DNA of 7,088 nt from Desulfobacterales bacterium. Lineage in GTDB: Bacteria > Desulfobacterota > Desulfobacteria > Desulfobacterales > JAFDCJ01. Location: NCBI GenBank assembly GCA_020345785.1, contig CP070771.1, forward strand, positions 5,232,589 through 5,239,676, read 5' to 3'. The translations under genes were made by a program, and so were the position numbers. Within the stretch, counting starts at the first letter, position 1. Each line of letters begins with the position of its first letter. Positions 1 to 6,637 of this stretch are shown in pieces. The notes under the pieces were generated by a model. The model did not search any database. It was not told where the DNA came from and saw nothing but the letters and a program-made list of their open reading frames with translations.

Positions 1-1469
1 CATTCCAGCAGTTTGCGCAGCAACACGATGCGCAGATCGACCGGTATGGCGTTAAGCGGCGAATTGCGGTCGTCGAAACGCAGTTTCAGGATTTCAGGCT
101 GCTCTGTGAAAAACTGCCTGCGATCCTCCGGAATATCGATCAATCCTTTTTGAGCCAGCATGACGCCGAGTTGCTGAACAGCCGGAATTTCCTGCGAAAC
201 CCCCCTGGCGACAAAACCGTTGAGGCAGTCGGCAATCTGCGATTCCCGGTAGCCGCAGTGTTGGGGATCCTTGCCCAGGGCCATCAGCATGGTGACGATC
301 CGCCGGCATTTTTCACATTTCCCGCAGGGCACAATGTGCTCGCCCTCCTGGTGGGCCGCATGACAGGAGATCTGAAATTTCTGCAGGTGTGGATATCGGT
401 GGGCCAAGGTTTTTTCTATCAGGAGTTCCGACAGCGGGCGTAAAATCGAAAACTGGCTGACCGACCAACCTTTGCGCATAAAATAGCGCGACATCGCATG
501 ATCAAAATAAATGCTTTGATCGTACAATCCGTCATAGTGGGTGATTCCCTGAAACGTCTTGCGGGCCGTGGTATCATATTCGTCTCCGATGATCAGGCGC
601 CCGATACCGCGCTTGCGAAGAAGCGGCAAGGCTCCGAAAAGAAACACGGCCACCGTCCAAAGACGGATCGGATAGATATCGGCCCGGATATCGGCGAAGT
701 TTTGGCGGATAAACGGCATCCGGCGCAGCATCCAGGTAAACAAACGATCACAATTAACCCAGACTCTGGCCGTGTTGGGTACGGTTTCTTTAAAATACCG
801 GTAAGCATTGAGGGCCGTGAACCAGTGACGACCGGATTCGTTTACAAATACCGGATGCGTTTCACATCCTACTTCGCTTAACAGCCCGAAGCTCAAGAGG
901 CTGTCTTTTCCCCCGCTGGAAAGAATACAGTGCCGGTTTTTATCCGTCGTCCATAGTTTCCACGACAAACCCGATGCCTTGTTGACCCTGGATGGAAACG
1001 AAAGTGTCGCCTGCAGATATTTCTTTTTCTTCACCACCGGCAAACGGGCGGCATCACCCACCAGAAAGGGATTGGGTTCCAGAAATTTTTTGACATAAAT
1101 CTCCCGAGCCGTGTTTTCGGCGGCATCATTTAGAAACCGGCGGTCGATATCATCAAATCTGCCGTGAAATATCAGTCTGCGACAAAACAGTCCATAATTG
1201 AGCGCTGCCTGGGCTGCGATCATGTCCGCCAGGTTCTGAGATTCCGGCTCGGCGGGGTCAAAAACGTTTTCCTCATAACTGTAGATAAGTTCCGTGCTGC
1301 TTTCCTGGCCGTTGCCATAAAGATGATAGGGCGCCGTCAGGCGTTTGGACTCTAATTTGACAGGGCCGACTTCGAGACGATCAAATACTGCCAGCGCCGA
1401 CAGGGAATCCTCAGAACCTTCGGCAATTTCATTTTTATGGATGTTTTTTCTGTCAATTTTTCCCGCCAT
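1..1469 (-). CDS. Large PP-loop ATP pyrophosphatase-type protein, MurL/QueC-like (3' end outside window)
   Basis: The minus-strand frame is open from ATG at 1469 to the left edge, giving 489 complete codons. Residues 183-190 read LSSGGKDS, the PP-loop that binds ATP and releases pyrophosphate after adenylating a substrate (QueC, GuaA and tRNA thiolases use it). Cys369, Cys382, Cys385 and Cys388 (C-x12-C-x2-C-x2-C, including PCGKCEKC) form a probable zinc site of the kind seen at the C-terminus of QueC. QueC is only about 230 residues, so the roughly 180 residues before the PP-loop and about 100 after the cysteines are extra. That layout (beta-rich front, an Ala/Asn/Tyr-rich helix near residues 90-105, PP-loop, then Cys cluster) recalls MurL, the ATP-dependent epimerase of UDP-MurNAc-L-Ala-L-Glu, but this is from memory and no MurD2 partner is visible. 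The start is supported by AGGAAA about 7 nt upstream, 11 bp after the DUF1611 stop. The last bases visible are TG, so a TGA stop at the edge is possible. PP-loop identity is firm; substrate is unknown. Confidence 0.85.
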   Translation of the reverse strand, partial: MAGKIDRKNIHKNEIAEGSEDSLSALAVFDRLEVGPVKLESKRLTAPYHLYGNGQESSTELIYSYEENVFDPAEPESQNLADMIAAQAALNYGLFCRRLIFHGRFDDIDRRFLNDAAENTAREIYVKKFLEPNPFLVGDAARLPVVKKKKYLQATLSFPSRVNKASGLSWKLWTTDKNRHCILSSGGKDSLLSFGLLSEVGCETHPVFVNESGRHWFTALNAYRYFKETVPNTARVWVNCDRLFTWMLRRMPFIRQNFADIRADIYPIRLWTVAVFLFGALPLLRKRGIGRLIIGDEYDTTARKTFQGITHYDGLYDQSIYFDHAMSRYFMRKGWSVSQFSILRPLSELLIEKTLAHRYPHLQKFQISCHAAHQEGEHIVPCGKCEKCRRIVTMLMALGKDPQHCGYRESQIADCLNGFVARGVSQEIPAVQQLGVMLAQKGLIDIPEDRRQFFTEQPEILKLRFDDRNSPLNAIPVDLRIVLLRKLLE

Positions 1470-1480
1470 GAATCGCTTTC

Positions 1481-2560
1481 CTATTTTTCATTGAGAAATG
1501 TTGCCAGAACTCCCGCTAATTCTTCCGCGCCGTCGCGCAGGACATCAAACGCCGGCAAACCGACTACCTTTGCAACGGCATCGCATACCAGCGGTATCCG
1601 GTCGTCGTCAATTTCTTCATGATTCAGCGTGACAGCCACCACGGGTTTGCCGGACAGAAGCTCGATTACCTGCACCTGGTGGGCGAGCGGATGAATCGGA
1701 TAGCCGGGAAACCCGTCGTATTCCTTGCGGGCCGGGGCATGCTGCAGAACAACTACGTCCGGCCGGCCGGCAGCCAGAATTTCAAAACCTCCGGGATAGG
1801 CCGGATTCATCAAACTGCCCTGGCCTTCGATCACGATAACGTCCGGTGCACTGTCCTGCCAAGCCCGCCAGACGGCATGCTCGATTTCGCCGGAAACAAA
1901 ATCGTTGATCAACGAATCCATGACGACACCGAATCTGGCGCCCTGCATCCAGGCGGTCTGGCCGGTTCCAATCAGCTCGGCCCGTCGACCGGTTCTACGA
2001 AAAGCGTCGACGATCAGCCAGGCGGTGGTTCGTTTACCGACGGCTGAATCGGTGCCCAGCACGGCAATTTTCAGGGATTGCACCTGCTCGATGAGGCCGC
2101 TGAAAAAATGAAGCTCAGCGCGCGGCGGCGGTTTACGAATGTCTCGGATAGCCACCCGGTTTTGGGCGGCCAGTTCCGCCATCTCACGATCTTCGGAAAG
2201 AAAATCGTGCAGCCCGCAATCCACATTGAGACCGCAGCTGATGGCGGTTTTAACATCCAGCCGCGCAGTATGGTTCAGTCGACCGCCGTCCGGCGCCAGG
2301 CCTACCACCAGATGGGTGGCGGCAACATCACCTTGCCGGGCGGCCTGCAGGGCATCTTCAATGGTAGCATAAATCATAACACCATTCGATTTGCGGTCCA
2401 GCACGGTGCCGGCATCCTGACCGGCATAACGCGAGTCGACGACGGACAATACACGGTATCGATTGGTATACCGCACCAATCCATGAGCGGTTTTGCCATT
2501 GGGAGTATTAAAGGCGCCCTCACAGTACACAATGGCGTTTCCCTCGGGCATTTGAGTCAT
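1481..2560 (-). CDS. DUF1611 family P-loop protein (DgcN-like)
   Basis: This 359-residue protein has the full two-domain DUF1611 layout. Residues 1-150 form a Rossmann-like N-terminal domain (AIVYCEGAFNTPNGKTAHG at 9-27). A P-loop NTPase-like domain follows, with Walker A GTDSAVGKRTT at 169-179 and Lys176 as the phosphate-binding lysine. Further conserved-looking blocks are VIVIEGQGSLMNPAYPGG, about 75 residues later, and VVVLQHAPARKEYDGFP beyond it. Family members are mostly uncharacterised; a subgroup called DgcN has been reported to act on D-glutamate as an N-acetyltransferase, usually beside an enolase-superfamily partner (DgcA), and no such gene is visible here. The start is secure: GGGAGG lies 5 nt upstream and the ATG overlaps the stop of the PLP gene as ATGA, so translation is coupled. 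The product is probably cytoplasmic; no signal peptide or membrane segment is seen. The family call is strong, but a role in D-glutamate metabolism is only a possibility. Confidence 0.88.
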   Translation of the reverse strand: MTQMPEGNAIVYCEGAFNTPNGKTAHGLVRYTNRYRVLSVVDSRYAGQDAGTVLDRKSNGVMIYATIEDALQAARQGDVAATHLVVGLAPDGGRLNHTARLDVKTAISCGLNVDCGLHDFLSEDREMAELAAQNRVAIRDIRKPPPRAELHFFSGLIEQVQSLKIAVLGTDSAVGKRTTAWLIVDAFRRTGRRAELIGTGQTAWMQGARFGVVMDSLINDFVSGEIEHAVWRAWQDSAPDVIVIEGQGSLMNPAYPGGFEILAAGRPDVVVLQHAPARKEYDGFPGYPIHPLAHQVQVIELLSGKPVVAVTLNHEEIDDDRIPLVCDAVAKVVGLPAFDVLRDGAEELAGVLATFLNEK

Positions 2561-2575
2561 ACTTTCCTCCCTGTC
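2557..2575 (-). promoter_or_regulatory. Translational coupling site: ATGA overlap with strong ribosome binding site
   Basis: The DUF1611 start codon (2560-2558) and the PLP enzyme stop (2559-2557) share an ATGA overlap. The binding site GGGAGG lies in the last codons of the PLP gene. Ribosomes finishing the PLP enzyme can restart on DUF1611, pointing to matched production of the two proteins. Confidence 0.8.
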
Positions 2576-3675
2576 AGCACCACCACATAGCGATCGCTCA
2601 TCATGGGTTCTCGCATGTGGCGGGTCATCAATGCAATTAAGCCGGCAGTGGACGCCGGCAACACCTGCAATCCTTCTTTCTGGCGGATCAAACCCGCATA
2701 GTTGCGCATCGCCCGGTCGGTGGCGTCGGCCGCCCAGCCGCCTGTTTGACGCACGGCATCCAGGGCGTAGTCGCCGTCGATGGAGTGCCAGTTGATCAGA
2801 GGTTCATTCACGCTGGTTTCATGTATTTTCCCGGGATTCAGATCTGTACAACTTTCAGATTTGTTTAAATACGCCTGCACAATCGGGTTTTTGCGGAAGG
2901 AGGAGCCGGCCACAATTCGCGGCATCTTGGATGTCTTGCCGCGCCGATAAAGGCTTAAAAAGCCCCGGTAAATTCCGGCCAGCGTCGTTCCGTTGGAAAC
3001 CGGCGCAGCCACTGCAAAGGGCGCATCGCGCAGCTCGTCGTAAATTTCATAAGCTATCTGACCGTAGGCGCGCAGCTGCGTCATTGTGTTGCTGCCTCCC
3101 GGGTTGGCATCGTAAAATTCAAATTTGCGGGCGTCCTCACCGGAGACTTCCACCGCATTCTCGTAGTCACCCGGGATTCGCGAAATTTCAGCTCCCAGAT
3201 CTGTCATCTCTTTGACTCTGTAAGTATGATAATTTTGAGGGATGTAAATGCAGCAGCGCAGTCCGGCAAAGCTGGCGGCCAGCGCCATGGCCACGCCATA
3301 GTTGCCGCAGGTGGCCACCGTTATCGTATCAAAACCGCGGCGCAGGGCATCCATTGCCTGGGCAAAGGCAATGCGGTCCTTTTGGGTGCCGGTCGGATTA
3401 CCGCCTTCAAATTTCAGATAAATTTGACGCAGACCGACTTCGCGTTCAATGTTGCGGGCTCTGACCAGAGTGGTGTCGCCGACCTCCGAATCGAAAATGT
3501 CTTCAAAGGCTTCCAGGCGTTCTTCCAGCGGCAGCTCCGGATTGGATGATATCCTGCGCTGTTCATCGAATTGCAGGGCCACCTCTCCGGCGGTCCCGGT
3601 AGCGCCGTCTATTAGATTAAACGGTTTGTCAGGACTGTCCGGCCCGTAACCGTCGGTAATGTATAGTTCAGTCAT
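2557..3675 (-). CDS. PLP-dependent threonine synthase/cysteate synthase-like enzyme
   Basis: This 372-residue protein has the type II PLP fold of threonine synthase, cysteate synthase and cysteine synthase. GGNPTGTQKDR (91-101) carries Lys99, the expected Schiff-base lysine. ATCGNYGVAMA (121-131) is the substrate-carboxylate loop, where threonine synthases usually have SSGNTG. VSNGTTLAG (226-234) takes the place of the glycine-rich phosphate-binding loop, and ASTAG (341-345) would contact the pyridine nitrogen. The C-terminus VVVLTGRKV is typical of the group. The family does beta- or gamma-elimination and replacement on amino acids such as O-phosphohomoserine or phosphoserine; the altered loops make true threonine synthase activity uncertain. 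No homoserine or threonine pathway genes are nearby. GAGG lies about 8 nt before the start and begins within the ptsP stop codon (TGAGG), leaving a 9-bp gap to ptsP. The last four bases overlap the DUF1611 start. The fold is certain; the substrate is not. Confidence 0.9.
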   Translation of the reverse strand: MTELYITDGYGPDSPDKPFNLIDGATGTAGEVALQFDEQRRISSNPELPLEERLEAFEDIFDSEVGDTTLVRARNIEREVGLRQIYLKFEGGNPTGTQKDRIAFAQAMDALRRGFDTITVATCGNYGVAMALAASFAGLRCCIYIPQNYHTYRVKEMTDLGAEISRIPGDYENAVEVSGEDARKFEFYDANPGGSNTMTQLRAYGQIAYEIYDELRDAPFAVAAPVSNGTTLAGIYRGFLSLYRRGKTSKMPRIVAGSSFRKNPIVQAYLNKSESCTDLNPGKIHETSVNEPLINWHSIDGDYALDAVRQTGGWAADATDRAMRNYAGLIRQKEGLQVLPASTAGLIALMTRHMREPMMSDRYVVVLTGRKV

Positions 3676-3684
3676 ATCGTTTCC

Positions 3685-5994
3685 TCACAAAGGGGAATGC
3701 TGTCTGTTTAATACAAACTTTCCGCCCATATCCTGCAGGACTTCCCGGACCCCGCGGATGGTGATCTGGGCCAGAAGCACACCGGCGTATTCCCGGGCTT
3801 CCTCAATTTTTATTCCGGCGATAACTCTCTGGACCGCCGGTAAAAATCTGGGATACACGCTGAAGATTCGAATCCCGATGCCGATCAGAAAAGGAATATA
3901 ATCCGTTTCATGGGCCAGTTCACCGCACACGGACAGATCTTTACCGGTCTTTTCTGCCGCCGATGCAATTTTAGCCAGGCCCCTGAGCACCGCAGGATGC
4001 CATGGCTGATAATAGTCCGCCACTTTGTCGTTAGACCGGTCTACGGCCAGCATGTACTGGACGAAGTCGTTCGTGCCGATTGATAAGAAATCAGCCTCTT
4101 CAGCGACTTCATCAATTACCGCCAGCAGGGACGGGACTTCGATCATAACACCAATCAACGGGTTTTTGTGGTGGGGAAAGTTGTTATGCTTGAGAACGGC
4201 CATACAATCCTCCACCGCCAGCCTGGCCGTCTCGAATTCGTCCAGTGAGTTAATCATCGGAAACATGATACGCAAGCCATTAAAATCGGCGGCAGCCCTC
4301 AGAATGGCACTCAGTTGCTGTTGAAAAAGATCCCGATGGCGCAGGGAAAACCGAATGGCTCTTAATCCCAGATCAGGATTCGACTCCCGGGAAGCTTCGG
4401 AATAGGCCAGCAATTTGTCGCCGCCCAGATCAAGCGTACGAATGGTCACCGATTGACCGGCCATATCGTCGAACAGACGCCGGTAAACATTGTATTGCTC
4501 TTCTTCCGAAGGTATGGCCGACCGGATCAAAAAGGGAAACTCTGTTCGATATAGGCCGACGCCCTCAGCTTTGAGCTTGCGCGCCAGAATTAGATCACGT
4601 AACAAATTGATGTTCGCCAGCAAGCGGATGCGCGTGCCGTCCCGGGTTTTCGTCACAGGTTGCATCGTTTCCGCCAGCGACTCGATAATCTGATGGGTAT
4701 CCTTCTGGGATTCAAACTGCTTAATGATCTTCTCGGACGGCCTCACATAAATATTTCCGATTTCAGCATCCATCAATACGGGAGTACTGTCCGGGATTTG
4801 CAGCAAATCGGAACGGTCCGCGATGATCATGGGTATCTGCAGCGATCGTGTCAGAATGGCAACATGGGAAGTGGCACCGCCGCTTACCAGAATAATGCCT
4901 TTCACATCTTCCGATGCAATTTTCAGAACATCGGAGGGGTAAAGTTTATTCGCGATTACAACGCGGTTTTTACTAAAATACGTCTCCTCCTGGTCTGATT
5001 GTCTGAGATTTGCCAGCAAGCGCCCGGCAAGATCTTCGACATCGTGGGCTTTTTCCCGCAAAAGCGGATGACTGCTCGAGGAAAACAGCGCAACATAGTG
5101 GTCAGCTACCAAGCGTATGGCTTTGGCAACCGGAACTTTTTGATTGATGCGGGTCTTTATTTCCTCAACGAAACGAACATCTTTGAGCATCATAATGTGG
5201 GCCGTAAAGATCAGAGATGCACTCTCCGGCAGGCGCTCTGCAAAGCGAGACTGCATTTCTTTGATCTGCTCGACCGTAGCCTGCATGGCTTTTTGAAAAT
5301 CATTGAGCGTGTACCTCGGATCAAGTTCAATATCATCATTCACCCGGGCAACATGGTTTTTGTCAAGCCGCATAGACGGCCCAAACGCATAGCCGCCTGA
5401 AACGGTGACGCCTTTGATGAATTGCAGACGATCTTTAATAGATTTAACTTTGCGATGTTGCCTTTGTCGTCGATTGAGATCCATCAGAAAGCGTGCATTT
5501 CCAACGGCGCCTGCCAACTGGGACGCAATCGCCCGCATGGCAATCACATCGCGGTCATCGAAGTAGTCGCGCTTTTCGTGCTGCACGACGAGTACACCGA
5601 TTTTTTCCACCCCCCTGAGAATGGGCACGCCAAGGAGGGAATTAAAGCGATCTTCTTCGGCTTCTTCAAAATATTTAAAGCGCGGATTGCGGCTGGCAAA
5701 ACCCTCATTCATCGGCTCCCGGCTTTCAAGGATCACTCCCACCAGGCCTTCACCAACCTTCATACGCACCCGGCCGACGGCAGCCGGATTCAATCCAATG
5801 GTTGCTTCCAACACCAGCTCTTCGTTTTCCTCATCGAACAGATAAATAGAGCATACATCCGCTTCCATGTGCCGGTTGACCATTTCCACCGTCTGCCGTA
5901 AAAAGGTTTCGATATTATCGCTACCCGTCAGAAGAGCGGCCAGATCGGAAATGTCGCACAATAGGTTTAAATGCTCACGTTTTTTTCTGTCCAT
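3685..5994 (-). CDS. ptsP: Phosphoenolpyruvate-protein phosphotransferase PtsP (enzyme I-Ntr) with GAF domain
   Basis: PtsP takes phosphate from phosphoenolpyruvate and passes it to NPr (PtsO) and then EIIA-Ntr, a regulatory cascade answering nitrogen and potassium state rather than transporting sugar. With the ATG at 5994 it has 769 residues, close to the 748 of E. coli PtsP. A GAF sensor domain fills about residues 10-170 (ADVCSIYLF, GEGLVGVILESREP, SLLGVPILRG), followed by a basic linker and the enzyme I domains. His377 in SGGATSHVAIL is the phosphorylated histidine. The PEP-binding barrel shows TLDLGGDK (520-527), GLRAIR (543-548), FPMI (578-581) and GTNDF with Asn642 and Asp643. Cys690 in SVCGELA is the catalytic acid. 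Nothing essential is missing. The start at 5994 is chosen for GGGAACGGAG directly upstream and a 20-bp overlap with the preceding gene; an in-frame ATG at 6054 (789 residues) has no clear binding site. The genes for NPr and EIIA-Ntr are not in the window. Confidence 0.96.
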   Translation of the reverse strand: MDRKKREHLNLLCDISDLAALLTGSDNIETFLRQTVEMVNRHMEADVCSIYLFDEENEELVLEATIGLNPAAVGRVRMKVGEGLVGVILESREPMNEGFASRNPRFKYFEEAEEDRFNSLLGVPILRGVEKIGVLVVQHEKRDYFDDRDVIAMRAIASQLAGAVGNARFLMDLNRRQRQHRKVKSIKDRLQFIKGVTVSGGYAFGPSMRLDKNHVARVNDDIELDPRYTLNDFQKAMQATVEQIKEMQSRFAERLPESASLIFTAHIMMLKDVRFVEEIKTRINQKVPVAKAIRLVADHYVALFSSSSHPLLREKAHDVEDLAGRLLANLRQSDQEETYFSKNRVVIANKLYPSDVLKIASEDVKGIILVSGGATSHVAILTRSLQIPMIIADRSDLLQIPDSTPVLMDAEIGNIYVRPSEKIIKQFESQKDTHQIIESLAETMQPVTKTRDGTRIRLLANINLLRDLILARKLKAEGVGLYRTEFPFLIRSAIPSEEEQYNVYRRLFDDMAGQSVTIRTLDLGGDKLLAYSEASRESNPDLGLRAIRFSLRHRDLFQQQLSAILRAAADFNGLRIMFPMINSLDEFETARLAVEDCMAVLKHNNFPHHKNPLIGVMIEVPSLLAVIDEVAEEADFLSIGTNDFVQYMLAVDRSNDKVADYYQPWHPAVLRGLAKIASAAEKTGKDLSVCGELAHETDYIPFLIGIGIRIFSVYPRFLPAVQRVIAGIKIEEAREYAGVLLAQITIRGVREVLQDMGGKFVLNRQHSPL

Positions 5995-6394
5995 TGCTCC
6001 GTTCCCGGTACCATGTACGTTGCTGCTGTCGCTTGCGAAATTCTCGCAATGCATAGCGCAGCGGAAAGTCCGGATGCGCCAGATACCGCTGTGAACTGGT
6101 CAAAAATGAATTCAACAAATCGTTGAAGACCGCATTTTTCTGCCGGCCGTCTACAAAATTACGTTCACGTCCTTGCTGAAATCGGATACAATTACCAAGA
6201 GACGCCTGGAGTACTTTGAAATCATCCGCTCTGATTTCTCCTGCGTCTGTTTGCAGACGATCGATCGGGATATCTATTTTAGCGACCAGCTTCACCAGCC
6301 ACCGGTCACCGGCTACCTTACGGGATTGATCATACATTTCCAGAATAAGGCCGTTTTCAAGCAGAATCGTCTGGACCAGACTCTCTTGTGCCAT
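5975..6394 (-). CDS. Conserved-looking hypothetical protein, first gene of the ptsP operon
   Basis: I do not recognise a named family for this 139-residue protein. The N-terminal half looks like a small mixed alpha/beta domain (ILLENGLILEMYDQ, then GDRWLVKLVAKIDIPID). The middle is polar (FKVLQASLGNCIRFQQGRERNFVD) and the C-terminal 35 residues are very basic and helical-looking, rich in Arg, Gln and Lys, ending SNGQKKT. There is no signal peptide or membrane helix, so it is probably cytoplasmic; the basic tail could bind nucleic acid or acidic protein, which is a guess. The start at 6394 is preferred over an in-frame GTG at 6499 because GAGGTG sits 7 nt upstream and the extra 35 residues are encoded by AT-rich intergenic-type DNA. 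Its end overlaps the chosen ptsP start by 20 bp, so it is almost certainly co-translated with ptsP and may work with it. Confidence 0.78.
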   Translation of the reverse strand: MAQESLVQTILLENGLILEMYDQSRKVAGDRWLVKLVAKIDIPIDRLQTDAGEIRADDFKVLQASLGNCIRFQQGRERNFVDGRQKNAVFNDLLNSFLTSSQRYLAHPDFPLRYALREFRKRQQQRTWYRERSNGQKKT

Positions 6395-6406
6395 AACTAT
6401 CACCTC

Positions 6407-6412
6407 AACCGG
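6407..6412 (-). promoter_or_regulatory. Ribosome binding site deciding the start of the 139-residue gene
   Basis: On the minus strand the bases before ATG at 6394 read TTGAGGTGATAGTT. GAGGTG is a near-perfect Shine-Dalgarno match at ideal distance, which fixes this start rather than the upstream GTG at 6499. Exact edges are good to within about 3 bases. Confidence 0.75.
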
Positions 6413-6480
6413 TTTGTCGGAATAATTCAGACAGATCTTTTTAAATAACATTTTTTGATAAAAAATAAAAAGCATTTCAA

Positions 6481-6509
6481 TTGTGATTTTCACGATCACC
6501 TGATATAAA
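6481..6509 (+). promoter_or_regulatory. Sigma-70-like promoter for the response regulator gene
   Basis: TTGTGA at 6481-6486 (4 of 6 to TTGACA) and TATAAA at 6504-6509 (5 of 6 to TATAAT) are separated by exactly 17 bp. An A/T-only-like block at 6451-6470 lies where an UP element would be. Transcription would begin near 6516, giving an untranslated leader of about 120 nt before ATG at 6638. This is motif evidence only. Confidence 0.5.
6483..6499. promoter_or_regulatory. Dyad GTGAT-N7-ATCAC, possible operator
   Basis: A perfect 5-bp inverted repeat with a 7-bp spacer overlaps the -35 hexamer and the spacer of the rightward promoter, a placement suited to repression. The half-sites resemble CRP/FNR-type TGTGA/TCACA, but the spacing is 3 bp wider than a CRP site. 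Short dyads occur by chance in AT-rich DNA, so this is tentative. Confidence 0.25.
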
Positions 6510-6600
6510 TATTAGAATCTCGGTAAGTTTAGAACTCTGACCTCAAGGACTAGGCGTAGATTTCACGTCGGAGGGATACTGTCTACCGTTTATTAACATT

Positions 6601-6632
6601 TGGAAGAATGGAATGATGGAATAGTGGAATTC
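6601..6632 (+). repeat. Four-copy 8-bp tandem repeat with TGGAA core
   Basis: Four successive 8-mers begin with TGGAA at 6601, 6609, 6617 and 6625: TGGAAGAA, TGGAATGA, TGGAATAG and TGGAATTC. The first five bases are identical in all copies and the last three vary. The last copy supplies the only Shine-Dalgarno-like GGA (6626-6628), 9 nt before the response regulator ATG, so the array overlaps the translation initiation region. Similar TGGAAT-type intergenic repeats are, as I recall, frequent in deltaproteobacterial genomes. Confidence 0.75.
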
Positions 6633-6637
6633 TGCCA

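Larger units (their letters stand above)
6395..6637. other. Divergent intergenic region between ptsP operon and response regulator
   Basis: These 243 bp separate the starts of two diverging genes and should hold both promoters. The rightward one is visible (separate entry). For the leftward operon I see no convincing -35/-10 pair; the AT-rich run at 6437-6480 is the likeliest place. A TTTTTT-GAT-AAAAAA dyad at 6451-6465 has no GC stem and is not a normal terminator; it sits where an UP element would lie for the rightward promoter. No RNA gene or small coding frame with a credible start is seen. Confidence 0.6.

Noticed and set aside
498..2590. Plus-strand open frames of up to 170 codons opposite the PP-loop and DUF1611 genes
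   Set aside because: Shadows of strongly supported minus-strand genes, with no recognisable domains or ribosome binding sites.
2641..2659. GCCGGC-N7-GCCGGC hairpin
   Set aside because: It lies inside the PLP gene, encodes the ASTAG motif region and has no T-run, so it is not a terminator.
5995..6054. Longer ptsP start at ATG 6054
   Set aside because: No Shine-Dalgarno sequence before it and a deeper 80-bp overlap; the ATG at 5994 has GGGAACGGAG upstream and fits family length.
6395..6499. Longer 174-residue version of the small gene starting at GTG 6499
   Set aside because: No binding site near it, AT-rich non-coding composition, and a near-perfect GAGGTG before ATG 6394.
6482..6500. CRP binding site
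   Set aside because: The TGTGA half-site is present but the facing half lies 3 bp too far away; kept only as a generic dyad.
6570..6598. Leader peptide after GGAGGG at 6570-6575
   Set aside because: The only start at a suitable distance is CTG and the frame stops after five codons; no attenuator structure is visible.
6625..6636. Sigma-54 promoter (GG...GC) before the regulator
   Set aside because: Only 6 bp lie between GG and GC instead of 10, and the site abuts the start codon.
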